The notes under the pieces were generated by a model that was given only the letters and a program-made list of their open reading frames with translations, made no database searches and had not been told where the DNA came from. From contig JAILPZ010000028.1 of assembly GCA_024699225.1 (NCBI GenBank), forward strand, positions 1 to 37,906: DNA of 37,906 bases. The letters are read 5' to 3'. This DNA is from Sphaerochaetaceae bacterium. Lineage in GTDB: Bacteria > Spirochaetota > Spirochaetia > Sphaerochaetales > Sphaerochaetaceae. This document shows positions 1 to 8,716 of the stretch, one piece after another (positions within the stretch are counted from its first letter, which is position 1; every line of letters starts with the position of its first letter). Position numbers and translations under genes: made by a program.

Positions 1-59
1 GTTTCAGAAAACTGGCAAGCGAAGGCCAGATTCCTGGCGTAACCAAATCTAGTTGGTAA
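1..59 (+). CDS. rpsN: 30S ribosomal protein S14, C-terminal end only (partial)
   Basis: Reading from base 3 gives an 18-residue tail [18 protein letters not shown] followed by TAA at 57-59. This matches the C-terminus of the short, zinc-binding (type Z) S14, and the first two bases (GT) fit the last Cys codon of its zinc site. S14 binds 16S rRNA in the head of the 30S subunit. The gene begins outside the window. Its position immediately before rpsH is the standard spc-operon order, which supports the call despite the short fragment. Confidence 0.85.
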   Translation, partial: FRKLASEGQIPGVTKSSW

Positions 60-70
60 GGAGAAGCAAA

Positions 71-469
71 ATGGCAGTAAGTGATCCTGTTGCTGATATG
101 CTGACTAAGATTAGAAATGCTAGTCAGGCAAAGCATGAAAAGGTTGATGTTTCCAACTCAAAACTCAAGCTCCAGATCGTTAAGATCCTGAAGAACGAGG
201 GTTTTGTTAAGAATTTCAAGAAAGTTACAAAGGACGGCGCAACATATCTGCGTGTTTTCCTCAAGTACGACGAAGAGCAGAAGCCTGTCATTCACGGTAT
301 TGAAAGAATTTCAACTCCGGGCAGACGTGTTTATTCCGGTTACAGGGAAATGCCCCGTGTTTATAACGGATATGGCGTTGTTATCGTTTCCACCTCTTGC
401 GGTGTTATTACAGGCAAGAAGGCTTCTGAGCAGCTGGTCGGCGGTGAGCTGATTTGCTCTATTTGGTAA
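71..469 (+). CDS. rpsH: 30S ribosomal protein S8
   Basis: A 132-residue protein beginning [17 protein letters not shown], the characteristic S8 N-terminus, and ending in the conserved GELICSIW-type tail. S8 binds helix 21 of 16S rRNA and in E. coli also represses spc-operon translation. An upstream in-frame alternative start at 53 exists, but the ATG at 71 has an AAGGAG Shine-Dalgarno at 58-63 and gives the family's normal length, so it is preferred. It follows rpsN by 11 nt and precedes rplF by 14 nt, with rplF's own GAGGAG site in the gap. Confidence 0.97.
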   Translation: MAVSDPVADMLTKIRNASQAKHEKVDVSNSKLKLQIVKILKNEGFVKNFKKVTKDGATYLRVFLKYDEEQKPVIHGIERISTPGRRVYSGYREMPRVYNGYGVVIVSTSCGVITGKKASEQLVGGELICSIW

Positions 470-483
470 TCTGAGGAGGAACT

Positions 484-1023
484 ATGTCACGTATAGGTAA
501 ATTACCAATTGATCTGCCTAAGACGGTCAAAGCTTCTGTCAAGGACGGCGTTGTTTACGTTGAAGGACCAAAGGGCAAGCTTTCACAGGCAGTTGTTGCA
601 GGTACAGCAGTCGAAGTAAAGGAAACTCAGGTTGTTGTTACAAGAGCTAATGATGAGAAGGCAGTTAAGGCTGCACACGGTCTCATGAGACAGCTTGTCC
701 GTAACATGATCGTAGGCGTTTCCGACGGTTACAAGACTGTTCTGACAATCATTGGTGTCGGTTATAAGGCTGAGGTTAAGGGAAATATTCTTCTTCTCTC
801 ACTTGGCTACACAAACGACATTGAGTATGTCATTCCGGAGGGAATCAAAATTTCCTGCGAGACTCCGACCAAGGTTATTGTTGAAGGAATTGACAAGCAG
901 CTTGTCGGACAGACAGCAGCTGAAATCCGCAGTCTCAGAAAGCCTGAACCTTACAAGGGCAAGGGTGTCAGATATGAGAACGAATATGTACGTTCTAAGA
1001 GCGGTAAGGCCGGTAGGGCTTAA
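484..1023 (+). CDS. rplF: 50S ribosomal protein L6
   Basis: A 179-residue protein with the L6 start MSRIGKLPIDLP and the C-terminal signature RKPEPYKGKGVRYENE near residues 152-167. L6 binds 23S rRNA near the sarcin-ricin loop and the factor-binding site. It has two tandem repeats of the same fold, which fit the full length seen here. A GAGGAG Shine-Dalgarno (473-478) precedes the ATG. It sits in the standard position between rpsH and rplR. Confidence 0.97.
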   Translation: MSRIGKLPIDLPKTVKASVKDGVVYVEGPKGKLSQAVVAGTAVEVKETQVVVTRANDEKAVKAAHGLMRQLVRNMIVGVSDGYKTVLTIIGVGYKAEVKGNILLLSLGYTNDIEYVIPEGIKISCETPTKVIVEGIDKQLVGQTAAEIRSLRKPEPYKGKGVRYENEYVRSKSGKAGRA

Positions 1024-1036
1024 GGGGATTTGAGAT

Positions 1037-1396
1037 ATGAACAGAATTGCAGATAAAAACAGAAAGTATGCTAGAAGAAAGGTCCATATCAGAAAGTCCA
1101 TTTCCGGAACTGCTGCAAGACCAAGAATGACTGTTTTCAGAAGTAATCTTCACATGTATGTCCAGGTTATTGATGATACAACAGGTACAACACTTGTAAG
1201 TGCAGGAACAACCGAGAAGGAGCTTTCAGCACTTAAGAACAACACTGAAGGTGCAGCAAAGCTCGGCGAAGTAGTCGGAAAGAGATGCGTCGACAAGGGT
1301 GTTCAGACAGTTGTTTTCGACAGAAACGGCTATCTTTATCATGGTGTTGTCAAGGCTATCGCTGACGGCGCAAGAAAAGCCGGCGTGAAGTTCTAA
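1037..1396 (+). CDS. rplR: 50S ribosomal protein L18
   Basis: A 119-residue protein with a basic N-terminus ([14 protein letters not shown]) and the L18 core [20 protein letters not shown], ending [11 protein letters not shown]18 binds 5S rRNA and helps attach it to the large subunit. Length and order (rplF-rplR-rpsE) match the family. A GGGGATTTGAG stretch supplies the ribosome binding site upstream of the ATG. Confidence 0.97.
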   Translation: MNRIADKNRKYARRKVHIRKSISGTAARPRMTVFRSNLHMYVQVIDDTTGTTLVSAGTTEKELSALKNNTEGAAKLGEVVGKRCVDKGVQTVVFDRNGYLYHGVVKAIADGARKAGVKF

Positions 1397-1407
1397 GGTG
1401 GTTGGAT

Positions 1408-1929
1408 ATGGAAAAAAATAGAGATAGAAGAGATAGAGAGCAGAGACGCGAATCTGAGTTCCTTGAGAAACTCATTAAGCTCAATCGTGTTTCCAAGACA
1501 GTTAAGGGCGGACGCCGCATGTCTTTCTCAGCTCTTGTTGTTGTAGGTGACCAGAAGGGTAAGGTTGGTTACGGAATGGGCAAGGCCAACGACGTAACAG
1601 ATGCTATCCGCAAGGCTACAGAGGCAGCAAGAAAAGCTATGTTTACCGTTAACCTCAAGGGAACAACAATTCCTCACGAGATTATCGGAAACTTCAAGAG
1701 TGCCAGCGTTGTTCTGAGACCGGCTGTTCCCGGTACCGGAGTTATTGCAGGTGGCGCAGTTCGTGCCGTTTGTGATGCATGTGGTATTAAGGACATCCAG
1801 TCAAAGTCTCTCGGATCAAAGAACACAATCAATACTGTCAAGGCTACATTTGACGGTCTTGAGAACCTGTTCTCGGCTAAGAAGGTTGCTTCTGACAGAG
1901 GCAAGGGCATTAAGGATTTGTGGGGGTAA
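1408..1929 (+). CDS. rpsE: 30S ribosomal protein S5
   Basis: A 173-residue protein. After a charged N-terminal extension it carries the S5 double-stranded RNA-binding-like domain (LNRVSKTVKGGRRMSFSALVVVGD, about residues 26-49) and the C-terminal S5 domain (AGGAVRAVCDACGIKDI). S5 contributes to decoding accuracy and mRNA entry. A TTG at 1402 is in frame, but the ATG at 1408 is well spaced from AAGGTGG (1395-1401) and is preferred. rpmD follows after 3 nt. Confidence 0.96.
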   Translation: MEKNRDRRDREQRRESEFLEKLIKLNRVSKTVKGGRRMSFSALVVVGDQKGKVGYGMGKANDVTDAIRKATEAARKAMFTVNLKGTTIPHEIIGNFKSASVVLRPAVPGTGVIAGGAVRAVCDACGIKDIQSKSLGSKNTINTVKATFDGLENLFSAKKVASDRGKGIKDLWG

Positions 1930-1932
1930 TAA

Positions 1933-2130
1933 ATGGCTAAGAAAAAAGCAGCTAAGGTTCGTATTGAACTGGTTAAAAGTCTTGCCGGATGCCTTCCCAA
2001 TCAGAGGGCAACAGTAAAGGCTCTTGGTCTCGGTAAGATCAACAGCTATGTTGTTAAGGATGCAACTCCTGTCACAATGGGCATGATCCGTGTTGTCGAG
2101 CACATGGTTAAGGTTACAGAGGAGAAATAA
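1933..2130 (+). CDS. rpmD: 50S ribosomal protein L30
   Basis: A 65-residue protein with the L30 pattern: VRIELVKSLAGCLPNQRATVKALGL, then a core ending in TPVTMGMIRVVEHMVKV. L30 is a small peripheral protein of the large subunit that is absent from some bacteria. The ATG comes 3 nt after rpsE, inside a tightly packed operon. The stop lies one base before rplO's ATG. Confidence 0.95.
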   Translation: MAKKKAAKVRIELVKSLAGCLPNQRATVKALGLGKINSYVVKDATPVTMGMIRVVEHMVKVTEEK

Positions 2131-2131
2131 A

Positions 2132-2563
2132 ATGGCACAGTTGCACGCACCATGCGGTGCTAACACCAAAAAGACAATAGTAGGTCGCGGAGCATCTTCC
2201 AAGGGCAGAACCTGCGGTAGAGGTGCTAACGGACAGAACTCACGTTCAGGTGGCGGTGTACGTCCCGGATTTGAAGGCGGTCAGATGCCTCTTTACAGGC
2301 GTGTTGCCAGAAGAGGTTTCTCAAACTACCCCTTCAAGAAGGAGTATGCTGTAGTTTCTCTGGATGCTATCAACGAGGCTTTCAAGGATGGAGAGACAGT
2401 TAATCTTCAGGCTCTGAAGGATCTCTGCCTTGTTAAGGGCGTTGATACCGATGCAAAGATTCTGGCTAACGGCGAACTTAAAAAGAAAGTCACAGTCGAA
2501 GGATTGAAGGTTTCCGCAGCAGCTGCTGAGAAGATCAAGGCAGCAGGCGGAGAGGTAAAATAA
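2132..2563 (+). CDS. rplO: 50S ribosomal protein L15
   Basis: A 143-residue protein. Its N-terminal glycine/arginine-rich stretch (RGASSKGRTCGRGANGQNSR and GGQMPLYRRVARRGF) is the L15 signature, followed by a C-terminal alpha/beta domain with an Ala-rich end. L15 is a late-assembly 23S rRNA-binding protein. An upstream in-frame ATG at 2090 would overlap rpmD by 41 nt. The ATG at 2132 follows GAGGAG at 2119-2124 and gives the normal start MAQLHAP, so it is chosen. secY follows, as is typical. Confidence 0.96.
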   Translation: MAQLHAPCGANTKKTIVGRGASSKGRTCGRGANGQNSRSGGGVRPGFEGGQMPLYRRVARRGFSNYPFKKEYAVVSLDAINEAFKDGETVNLQALKDLCLVKGVDTDAKILANGELKKKVTVEGLKVSAAAAEKIKAAGGEVK

Positions 2564-2578
2564 ACAAAGGACTAACCT

Positions 2579-3910
2579 ATGTCAAACACCCTTTCCGATG
2601 CGTTCAAAATTGAAGAGCTGAAAAAGAAAATCCTTTTCACAGTACTGATTCTTGCAATCACAAGAATCGGTACTGTCATACCTGTACCGGGCATTGATCC
2701 GGTAGTATTAAAGGATTACTTCCTTTCTCAGAGTGCTTCTTCAAATATTGGACTCACAGAATATCTCAACTTTTTCTCTGGTGGAGCATTCTCCAACTTC
2801 TCACTCTTTACATTGGGTGTAATGCCTTACATCTCAATGCAGATTATCATTCAGCTTCTTATGCTGGTTATTCCCAAACTCAAGGAATGGGGCCAGGACG
2901 CTGAAGGTAGAAAGAAGATTCAGAAGGTCACCAGATACGGAACAATTGTAGTGTGTCTGCTGCAGTCATTTGTTGTTACAGTTTATGCCAGAAGCATTCA
3001 GAGCTATGGCTACAACGTAATTACAATCAATCTGCTGCCGTTCACATTAATTTCAATGCTTACAGTAACAACAGGTACCATGTGTCTTGTCTGGCTGGGT
3101 GAGAAGATTACTCAGAAAGGTATAGGAAACGGTATCTCCCTGCTGATCTTTGCAGGTATTGTTGCCAGATTCCCGTCAGCAGTTACCGTCCTGGTTGAGG
3201 GTATTGCTGCAGGTACAATCAACTGGATTTCAACAGTAGTTGTAGTTGTAATGTTTATACTGGTTGTTGCCCTCGTAGTCTGCGAGCAGGAAGGCGAAAG
3301 AAAGATTCCGGTTAACTATGCTAAGCGTGTTGTCGGCAGAAAGATGTACGGTGCTCAGAGCTCCTACATTCCTTTCAAGATCAACCCCAGCGGAGTTATC
3401 CCTGTTATCTTTGCTTCAGCTGTCCTATCATTCCCTCTGCAGATTGCAGGTACACTCGGATCAAACGTAAGATGGCTGCAGAATCTTGCAGACTGGCTTA
3501 ACCCTCAAGGTGCCCCTTATATCATCATTTACACCATCTTGATTATAGCCTTTGCGTTCTTCTATACCCAGGTTTCCCTTAATCCGGTTGAAATGGCCAA
3601 ACAGATCAGGGACAACGGAGGAAGTGTTCCGGGAGTCAGAAGCGAGAAGCTTGAAGAGTACCTCACAAAGGTTCTCAACAGAATAGTTCTTCCCGGTTCT
3701 CTCTTCCTGGCATTCATTGCACTTATTCCGACGATTGTTCAGCTCATCTTCGGCTTCCCGTCTTCCGTGGCAATGCTTTTCGGCGGAACCTCACTCATCA
3801 TCCTTGTCGGTTGTGAACTCGATATGATGAAGCAGGTCGAAAGTGTAATGAAGATGCACCACCATGACGGATTCATGGGCGTTAAGAAGATCAAATCCAA
3901 GAATTTGTAA
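2579..3910 (+). CDS. secY: Protein translocase subunit SecY
   Basis: A 443-residue, ten-span membrane protein forming the channel of the Sec translocon with SecE and SecG. Visible family features are the plug-proximal segment TRIGTVIPVPGID (residues 25-37), the cytoplasmic loop with QEGERKIPVNYAKR (about 236-249) used for ribosome/SecA docking, and SGVIPVIFASAVLSFP. It lies between rplO and rpmJ. No adk, map or infA separates secY from rpmJ, unlike in many Firmicutes. Confidence 0.97.
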   Translation: MSNTLSDAFKIEELKKKILFTVLILAITRIGTVIPVPGIDPVVLKDYFLSQSASSNIGLTEYLNFFSGGAFSNFSLFTLGVMPYISMQIIIQLLMLVIPKLKEWGQDAEGRKKIQKVTRYGTIVVCLLQSFVVTVYARSIQSYGYNVITINLLPFTLISMLTVTTGTMCLVWLGEKITQKGIGNGISLLIFAGIVARFPSAVTVLVEGIAAGTINWISTVVVVVMFILVVALVVCEQEGERKIPVNYAKRVVGRKMYGAQSSYIPFKINPSGVIPVIFASAVLSFPLQIAGTLGSNVRWLQNLADWLNPQGAPYIIIYTILIIAFAFFYTQVSLNPVEMAKQIRDNGGSVPGVRSEKLEEYLTKVLNRIVLPGSLFLAFIALIPTIVQLIFGFPSSVAMLFGGTSLIILVGCELDMMKQVESVMKMHHHDGFMGVKKIKSKNL

Positions 3911-3923
3911 TTAGGAGCTGATT

Positions 3924-4037
3924 ATGAAAGTAAGAGCAAGTGTTAAACCTATGTGTGATAAATGCAAGGTTATCAGAAGAGCTGGAGTTGTTCGCATAGT
4001 CTGCGACAATCCTAAGCACAAACAGAGACAGAAATAA
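3924..4037 (+). CDS. rpmJ: 50S ribosomal protein L36 (zinc-binding form)
   Basis: A 37-residue protein: [20 protein letters not shown], then [17 protein letters not shown]. The zinc ligands Cys11, Cys14, Cys27 and His32 are all present, so this is the C+ type. L36 is the smallest large-subunit protein and organises 23S rRNA near helix 97. A TTAGGAG ribosome binding site precedes the ATG, and the gene sits at its usual place between secY and rpsM. Confidence 0.96.
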   Translation: MKVRASVKPMCDKCKVIRRAGVVRIVCDNPKHKQRQK

Positions 4038-4052
4038 TTCAGGAGGCCTTTA

Positions 4053-4421
4053 ATGGCAAGAATTGCAGGTGTAGATTTACCTAACAAAGCTACAAAGATT
4101 GCTTTGACATACATCTATGGAATCGGAAGAACTTCAGCTGAGGAAATCTGTAAGAAGTGTAATGTTGATCCGGATGTCCGCATCAACACACTGGACGCAG
4201 ATGTTCTTGCAGAACTCCGTAAGGTTATTGAAAATGACTATGTCGTAGAAGGAAGACTTCGCACACAGACACAGCTTAACATCAAGAGACTTATGGATAT
4301 TGGATGCTATCGTGGCCTCAGACACAGAAAGGGCCTTCCGGTACGCGGTCAGAGAACAAAGACCAATGCCCGCACACGCAAGGGTAAGAAAAAGACCATT
4401 GCGGGTAAGAAGAAGGCATAA
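4053..4421 (+). CDS. rpsM: 30S ribosomal protein S13
   Basis: A 122-residue protein starting [20 protein letters not shown], with the helix-two-turn-helix region and the basic C-terminal tail [20 protein letters not shown] that reaches toward the P-site tRNA. S13 lies in the 30S head and contacts the large subunit (bridge B1). Shine-Dalgarno AGGAGG is at 4042-4047. It is the first alpha-operon gene after rpmJ. Confidence 0.97.
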   Translation: MARIAGVDLPNKATKIALTYIYGIGRTSAEEICKKCNVDPDVRINTLDADVLAELRKVIENDYVVEGRLRTQTQLNIKRLMDIGCYRGLRHRKGLPVRGQRTKTNARTRKGKKKTIAGKKKA

Positions 4422-4436
4422 GGAGATTAGATCAGT

Positions 4437-4820
4437 ATGGCAAACGCAAAACGTAAAGTTAAAGTCAAGAAGACTGTATTTGAAGGCAATGTCTATATTC
4501 AGGCTACCTTCAACAATACAATTGTTACAATTACCGATCTGAACGGCAATGCACTTTCCTGGTCAAGCGCAGGCGGACTCGGTTTCCGCGGTGCAAAGAA
4601 GTCAACTCCGTATGCTGCACAGACAACATGTGAAACAGCTGCGAAGAAGGCTCTCGACTACGGTCTCAGCGAAGTTCATGTCTTCGTAAAGGGCCCGGGT
4701 CAGGGACGTGAGTCTGCTATCCGTGCTCTCGGAACTCTCGGTCTTAAGGTTAAATCCATTCGTGACGTAACACCTATTCCTCACAATGGATGCAGACCAA
4801 GAAAGACCAGAAGAATATGA
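4437..4820 (+). CDS. rpsK: 30S ribosomal protein S11
   Basis: A 127-residue protein with the S11 core [21 protein letters not shown] and the C-terminal signature [19 protein letters not shown]11 forms part of the platform and contacts mRNA upstream of the E site. It lies 15 nt after rpsM, and the gap contains an AAGGAG site. Confidence 0.97.
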   Translation: MANAKRKVKVKKTVFEGNVYIQATFNNTIVTITDLNGNALSWSSAGGLGFRGAKKSTPYAAQTTCETAAKKALDYGLSEVHVFVKGPGQGRESAIRALGTLGLKVKSIRDVTPIPHNGCRPRKTRRI

Positions 4821-4837
4821 TTAGGAGATAGTAGAAC

Positions 4838-5479
4838 ATGGCTAGATATACAGGACCAAAATGTAGATATTGCAGAGCAGAGAGAGCCAAGCTCTTTCTC
4901 AAGGGTGCCAGATGTATGTCTGCAAAATGCCCCATGAATAATCCGGCAGAATGCGGACTTCCCGGCAAGAGCCCTAAAGCACGTGCAAAGAAGCCGACAG
5001 ACTACGCTCTGATGCTTCGCGCAAAGCAGAAGCTTAAGAGAATTTACTGCATGCTCGAGAAGCAGTTCAAACTCACATTTGAAGATGCTTCAAGAATGCC
5101 GGGTAAGACAGGTGACAACCTTATTGCCCTCCTTGAGCGCAGACTGGACAATGTCGTTTTCAGAATGCATTTCGCTTGCAGCCGTTCACAGGCTTCACAG
5201 CTTGTTGGACATGGCCACATCTTTGTCAACGGAAAGCGCGTTGACGTACCGTCTTACAGAGTTAAGCCGGGTGACGAGATTGAAGTTGCTGCAAACAGCA
5301 AGAACATGCTCGTTATCAAGGAAAACCTTCTTGAAGTCGGAAAGAGTGGCGTAATGCCTTGGCTCACAGTTGATCCGGATAACATGAAGGGTCAGTTTGT
5401 AGCTGTTCCCAAGAGGGAAGAGGTCAAGGAGCTTGAGGGAGTCAACGAGCAGCTGGTCGTTGAATTGTATTCAAGATAA
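4838..5479 (+). CDS. rpsD: 30S ribosomal protein S4 (zinc-binding form)
   Basis: A 213-residue primary 16S rRNA-binding protein that nucleates 30S assembly. The N-terminus carries Cys9, Cys12, Cys26 and Cys31, the C+ zinc site. The S4 RNA-binding domain follows (RRLDNVVFRMHFACSRSQAS, about residues 107-126, then HGHIFVNGKRVDVPSYRVKPGD). In E. coli S4 represses alpha-operon translation; whether this copy does so is unknown. The gene order rpsK-rpsD-rpoA is standard. Confidence 0.97.
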   Translation: MARYTGPKCRYCRAERAKLFLKGARCMSAKCPMNNPAECGLPGKSPKARAKKPTDYALMLRAKQKLKRIYCMLEKQFKLTFEDASRMPGKTGDNLIALLERRLDNVVFRMHFACSRSQASQLVGHGHIFVNGKRVDVPSYRVKPGDEIEVAANSKNMLVIKENLLEVGKSGVMPWLTVDPDNMKGQFVAVPKREEVKELEGVNEQLVVELYSR

Positions 5480-5489
5480 TCACGGTAAG

Positions 5490-5505
5490 GCCGGGTAAAA
5501 CCGGC
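5490..5505 (+). promoter_or_regulatory. Small GC-rich hairpin between rpsD and rpoA
   Basis: GCCGG (5490-5494), loop GTAAAA, CCGGC (5501-5505). There is no T-run, so it is not a terminator. It lies 9 nt before rpoA's AAGGAG ribosome binding site. This is the longest gap in the ribosomal operon (45 nt), and the hairpin might tune rpoA translation or act as a processing site. The function is a guess. Confidence 0.3.
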
Positions 5506-5524
5506 AAATTGCCAAGGAGTGAAA

Positions 5525-6586
5525 ATGGCACGCAAAAACCTTATGAAGGGTTTTAAGATCCCTAAACCGACTTCAATGGAGCATACAAAGCTTGAAGAGA
5601 ATCACGACATGTTCGTTGCTTATCCCTTTGAGCGCGGTTTCGGTACAACTATCGGTAACACACTGAGAAGAGTTCTTCTCTCATCAATTCAGGGTTACGC
5701 AATTGCAGCTGTATGGTTCCGCTACAAGGATGAATCCGGAGAACACATCATCAATAACGAATTTGAGGCTATCCCGGGCGTAAAGCAGGATATCTGCGAG
5801 ATTATAGCCAGACTGAAGAAACTCAGATTCAGACTTCCCGAAGAACTCGAGTCAACAACAGTTGATATTGACGTAAAGGGCCCTGGCGTTCTTACCGGTG
5901 GTGCATTCGAAAAGGATAGAGTTGAAGTTGTTAACAAGGATCTTGAGATTTTTGACATGATGGAAGATACAGATGTCACTATCACTGTGCAGATTGACTT
6001 CAACAGAGGTTACGTACCGTCAGACGTTATTCAGGAAATGATTGACAAGGAAGATGACAAGAATCCGGGAATCCTTCCGGTAGACGCTATCTTCTCACCT
6101 GTCACAAGAGTCAAGTACGCTATTGAGCCGACAAGAGTCGGTCAGAGAAACGACTATGACAAGCTTGTCCTTGAAGTCTGGACAGACGGAACTATCTCTC
6201 CTGAAGATGCTCTTGCAGAAGCTGCAAAGATTGCTAAGGATCACTTCTCAATCTTTATCAACTTCGATGAGAGCATGGTTTCCTCAACTGATGAGGTTGA
6301 TGAGGAGCAGAAGCGCATTGATGAGATTCTCAACAAGTCTGTTGAGGAACTTGAGCTTACAGTAAGATCAAGCAACTGTCTCAAGAATGCAAATATCCGC
6401 ACACTCAGAGATCTGACAAAGATGACAGAGGAAGAGATTGCAAAGACAAGAAACTTTGGCAAGAAGTCTCTGTCAGAGATTAAAGACAAGCTTAAGGAAT
6501 GGAATCTTGGGCTTGGAATGACTGATTACACTGTCCTGAGAACTGCAAGAGTTCCGGACAATAAGGAAGAGAACAATGAGGCATAA
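5525..6586 (+). CDS. rpoA: DNA-directed RNA polymerase subunit alpha
   Basis: A 353-residue protein. The alpha-NTD contains the dimerisation/assembly signature [21 protein letters not shown] (about residues 32-52). The alpha-CTD (about 265-325: [20 protein letters not shown], then [13 protein letters not shown]) has the helix-hairpin-helix that binds UP elements and activators. A GTG at 5519 is in frame but lies inside the AAGGAG Shine-Dalgarno (5514-5519). The ATG at 5525 is correctly spaced and chosen. Its 3' end overlaps rplQ by 11 nt. Confidence 0.97.
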   Translation: MARKNLMKGFKIPKPTSMEHTKLEENHDMFVAYPFERGFGTTIGNTLRRVLLSSIQGYAIAAVWFRYKDESGEHIINNEFEAIPGVKQDICEIIARLKKLRFRLPEELESTTVDIDVKGPGVLTGGAFEKDRVEVVNKDLEIFDMMEDTDVTITVQIDFNRGYVPSDVIQEMIDKEDDKNPGILPVDAIFSPVTRVKYAIEPTRVGQRNDYDKLVLEVWTDGTISPEDALAEAAKIAKDHFSIFINFDESMVSSTDEVDEEQKRIDEILNKSVEELELTVRSSNCLKNANIRTLRDLTKMTEEEIAKTRNFGKKSLSEIKDKLKEWNLGLGMTDYTVLRTARVPDNKEENNEA

Positions 6587-6977
6587 GTACGGTTTCAATG
6601 CTCTTAGCAGAAATTCAGCAGAGCGCAAGGCTCTCAAGAGAAATCTTGTAACAAGCCTTTTCCGCTTTGAGAGAATCGAGACAACCAAGGCTAAGGCCAA
6701 GGAAGTCCAGCGCCTTGCTGAAAAGATGATCACAAGAGCCAAGGTTGACAGCGTTCATAACCGCAGACTCACATCTGCAGTCCTTTTTGATGAAGCAGTT
6801 GTCAACAAACTGTTCACTGAGATTGCTCCGCTTTACGCTGACGTTCACGGTGGATACACACACATTATCAAGACATCAAGTCGTCTTGGAGATGCTGCAG
6901 ACATGGCTATTCTTGAGCTGACAAAGAAGGTCGAGAAGAAGGAAGCCAAGGCTGCAAAGAAAGAAGAGAAAAAGTAA
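6576..6977 (+). CDS. rplQ: 50S ribosomal protein L17
   Basis: A 133-residue protein with the L17 N-terminus [20 protein letters not shown] and core [26 protein letters not shown], followed by a lysine/glutamate-rich tail ([17 protein letters not shown]). L17 sits near the polypeptide exit tunnel. The start codon lies inside the end of rpoA (11-nt overlap), indicating translational coupling. It is the last gene before the operon terminator. Confidence 0.97.
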   Translation: MRHKYGFNALSRNSAERKALKRNLVTSLFRFERIETTKAKAKEVQRLAEKMITRAKVDSVHNRRLTSAVLFDEAVVNKLFTEIAPLYADVHGGYTHIIKTSSRLGDAADMAILELTKKVEKKEAKAAKKEEKK

Positions 6978-6998
6978 TTCTTCTTTCCAAAGGAAGTG

Positions 6999-7024
6999 CC
7001 GGAGCCTAGCTCCGGTATTTTTTT
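6999..7024 (+). terminator. Intrinsic terminator of the spc/alpha operon
   Basis: A perfect 7-bp stem CCGGAGC / GCTCCGG with a 3-nt loop CTA (6999-7015) is followed by TATTTTTTT. It begins 22 nt after the rplQ stop. Read on the opposite strand the stem lacks a good T-run, so it probably does not terminate the convergent DUF4143 gene efficiently. Confidence 0.92.
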
Positions 7025-7026
7025 GC

Positions 7027-8340
7027 TCAAAAATCAGATATCAAACAGAATACGGCATACAGCGGAATAGATTTGATATTGTTCTCAAAGCCGAAGTTCT
7101 TCTCTGATATCCGGATTGAGTACTCCGGCTTGAACAGGCGCACATATTCATTAAGGCTGTCTGACTTTGTGTTTAATCCGCTTTTAACTTCAACTGGAAT
7201 GATCTTTCCCTTCTGCATTAAAAGAAAGTCAACTTCCTTTGTTCCTTTTTCGTTCCGCCAGAAATGAAGTTTAAAGCCTGAGCCGACAAGTTGAGTGCAG
7301 ACATAGTTTTCAGTCATTCCTCCCTTGAAATCAGTGAGTTCTTCTTCCATAAAGAAAATATCTTCTGGGAGGATTTTCTTTTGAGAAGCAAGAAGACCCA
7401 TGTCGGAAAGATAGACTTTAAAGTCATCTATATCACGATAGTTTTCAAGAGGCTTCATTATTTGCTCGGCATGATAGACCCTGTGTATGAGGTTTGCAGA
7501 CACAAGCCATTCAATTGCGTTTTCATATTCAGCGGCCCTTGCTCCTTTCTTGAGCAGTTTGTATTGAAACCGCGTGTTCTTTTTGGAAAGCTGCACTGAA
7601 ATGGTTTCATATGTCAGTCTTGTTTTCTTTATCTCGTTGGCACTTTCCTGATACTCACTCATATCATCAAGATAATCCATTGAGATGGTATCTAAAATAT
7701 GACGCACCTGTACATAATCCTTTGTGTTAACAAAACGATCAACTGCTTCAGGCATGCCTCCTATTATGAGGTACTGACGATACAACTTATTTGCTTCTTC
7801 ATGCAGTGCGCAAGGCATGGGCGAGTTGGTTTCAAAACAATTGTGTATGCGTGAAACAAGATCTTCTTTACCCAAGGCAAGAAGAAATTCTTCCATATCC
7901 ATAGGAAACATGGTGTATCTATCCACTTTCCCGACAGGGAAGGCACTTTTGGTGCGGTTGACTGCTACACCAAGAAGGCTTCCTGCGGAAATAACATGGT
8001 ATTCCGGAGCTTCTTCGTAAAAATATTTCAGAGAAGTCAAAGCTCTTTCACAAAGCTGAATCTCATCAAAGACAATGAGAGTCCTTCCCTTTGTTATGGT
8101 CTGTCCACATATGTGCGAGAGGATAGGGATTAGATAGGAAGGAGTAATATTCTCATCAAAGGTTGCGTCAAGCGATGAGTCTGTCTGGAAGTTGAAATAT
8201 GCAACGTTGTCATAGTTCTCTTTACCGAACTGAAGCACAGCATATGTTTTACCGACCTGCCTTGCTCCTTGAATTATAAGCGGTTTGCGGTATTTATCTT
8301 CTTTCCAGCTCTTTAAGAAATCAAAAACTTTACGGTACAT
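7027..8340 (-). CDS. AAA family ATPase with C-terminal DUF4143 domain
   Basis: A 437-residue protein. Residues 25-32 form a Walker A motif (GARQVGKT), LIVFDEIQ near 82-90 is Walker B, and the C-terminal DUF4143 region ends with EVDFLL...IPVEVKSG (about 366-388), resembling a PD-(D/E)XK nuclease-like core. These proteins are widespread, multicopy and strain-variable in anaerobes and spirochaetes; their role is unproven and nucleic-acid or defence functions are often suggested. The ATG at 8340 is preferred over an in-frame GTG at 8358 because GGGAGG (8347-8352) is 6 nt upstream. It is convergent with the ribosomal operon and looks like an accessory insertion. Confidence 0.9.
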   Translation of the reverse strand: MYRKVFDFLKSWKEDKYRKPLIIQGARQVGKTYAVLQFGKENYDNVAYFNFQTDSSLDATFDENITPSYLIPILSHICGQTITKGRTLIVFDEIQLCERALTSLKYFYEEAPEYHVISAGSLLGVAVNRTKSAFPVGKVDRYTMFPMDMEEFLLALGKEDLVSRIHNCFETNSPMPCALHEEANKLYRQYLIIGGMPEAVDRFVNTKDYVQVRHILDTISMDYLDDMSEYQESANEIKKTRLTYETISVQLSKKNTRFQYKLLKKGARAAEYENAIEWLVSANLIHRVYHAEQIMKPLENYRDIDDFKVYLSDMGLLASQKKILPEDIFFMEEELTDFKGGMTENYVCTQLVGSGFKLHFWRNEKGTKEVDFLLMQKGKIIPVEVKSGLNTKSDSLNEYVRLFKPEYSIRISEKNFGFENNIKSIPLYAVFCLISDF

Positions 8341-8373
8341 GGCAAACCTCCCAAACACAATTCTTTAAACTAA

Positions 8374-8400
8374 GTATAGCATAAAAAGAAAATAATGCAA
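8374..8400 (-). promoter_or_regulatory. Putative sigma-70-type promoter for the DUF4143 ATPase
   Basis: On the reverse strand, TTGCAT (8395-8400) and TATACT (8374-8379) are separated by 15 nt. TG one base before the -10 makes it an extended -10 (TGCTATACT). Predicted start is near 8367, giving a leader of about 27 nt that contains the GGGAGG ribosome binding site. Confidence 0.5.
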
Positions 8401-8561
8401 ATTTAATAGCAATAACAACACTAAATTCCAACATAAATCAGGAAAAATCAACACTATTTTCTCATTAGCAATAATTAGTGAGAGTTGTAAAGCGTTATTA
8501 TGTATATTGCTTTGCAGTCAGTTGACTTATCGTCATCTTATAAGTGTCGAGGAGGCAGGTT
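8401..8561. other. AT-rich gap with inverted repeats upstream of the toxin-antitoxin remnant
   Basis: No gene seen. ACTTAT (8525-8530) and ATAAGT (8540-8545) form a 6-bp inverted repeat just before an AGGAGG site and the antitoxin remnant's ATG, as expected of a leftover autoregulatory operator. A weaker repeat CTCATTA...TAGTGAG lies near 8461-8482. No convincing promoter spacing was found. Confidence 0.4.
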
Positions 8562-8714
8562 ATGATCAACTTCCGTATGGATCCTGAACTCAAGAACAGG
8601 ATGGATGCCATATGCAGGGAAATGGGAATGACAAGCACAATGGTATAATTGAAAGAAGCTATAGAAGCCCTTAATGCCGGCAAAGGGACAGAGCACGAAT
8701 TGATCGAGGTTTGA
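8562..8714 (+). pseudogene. Decayed RelB/DinJ-type antitoxin
   Basis: The ATG at 8562, after a good AGGAGG site, opens MINFRMDPELKNRMDAICRE, the ribbon-helix-helix N-terminus of RelB/DinJ antitoxins. It stops after 28 residues at TAA 8646-8648. In the same frame immediately after that stop comes LKEAIEALNAGKGTEHELIE, then V and TGA, the usual antitoxin C-terminal tail. The gene therefore has an in-frame stop and a missing middle section. A Shine-Dalgarno and operator-like repeat survive upstream, suggesting fairly recent loss. Confidence 0.75.
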
Positions 8715-8716
8715 AT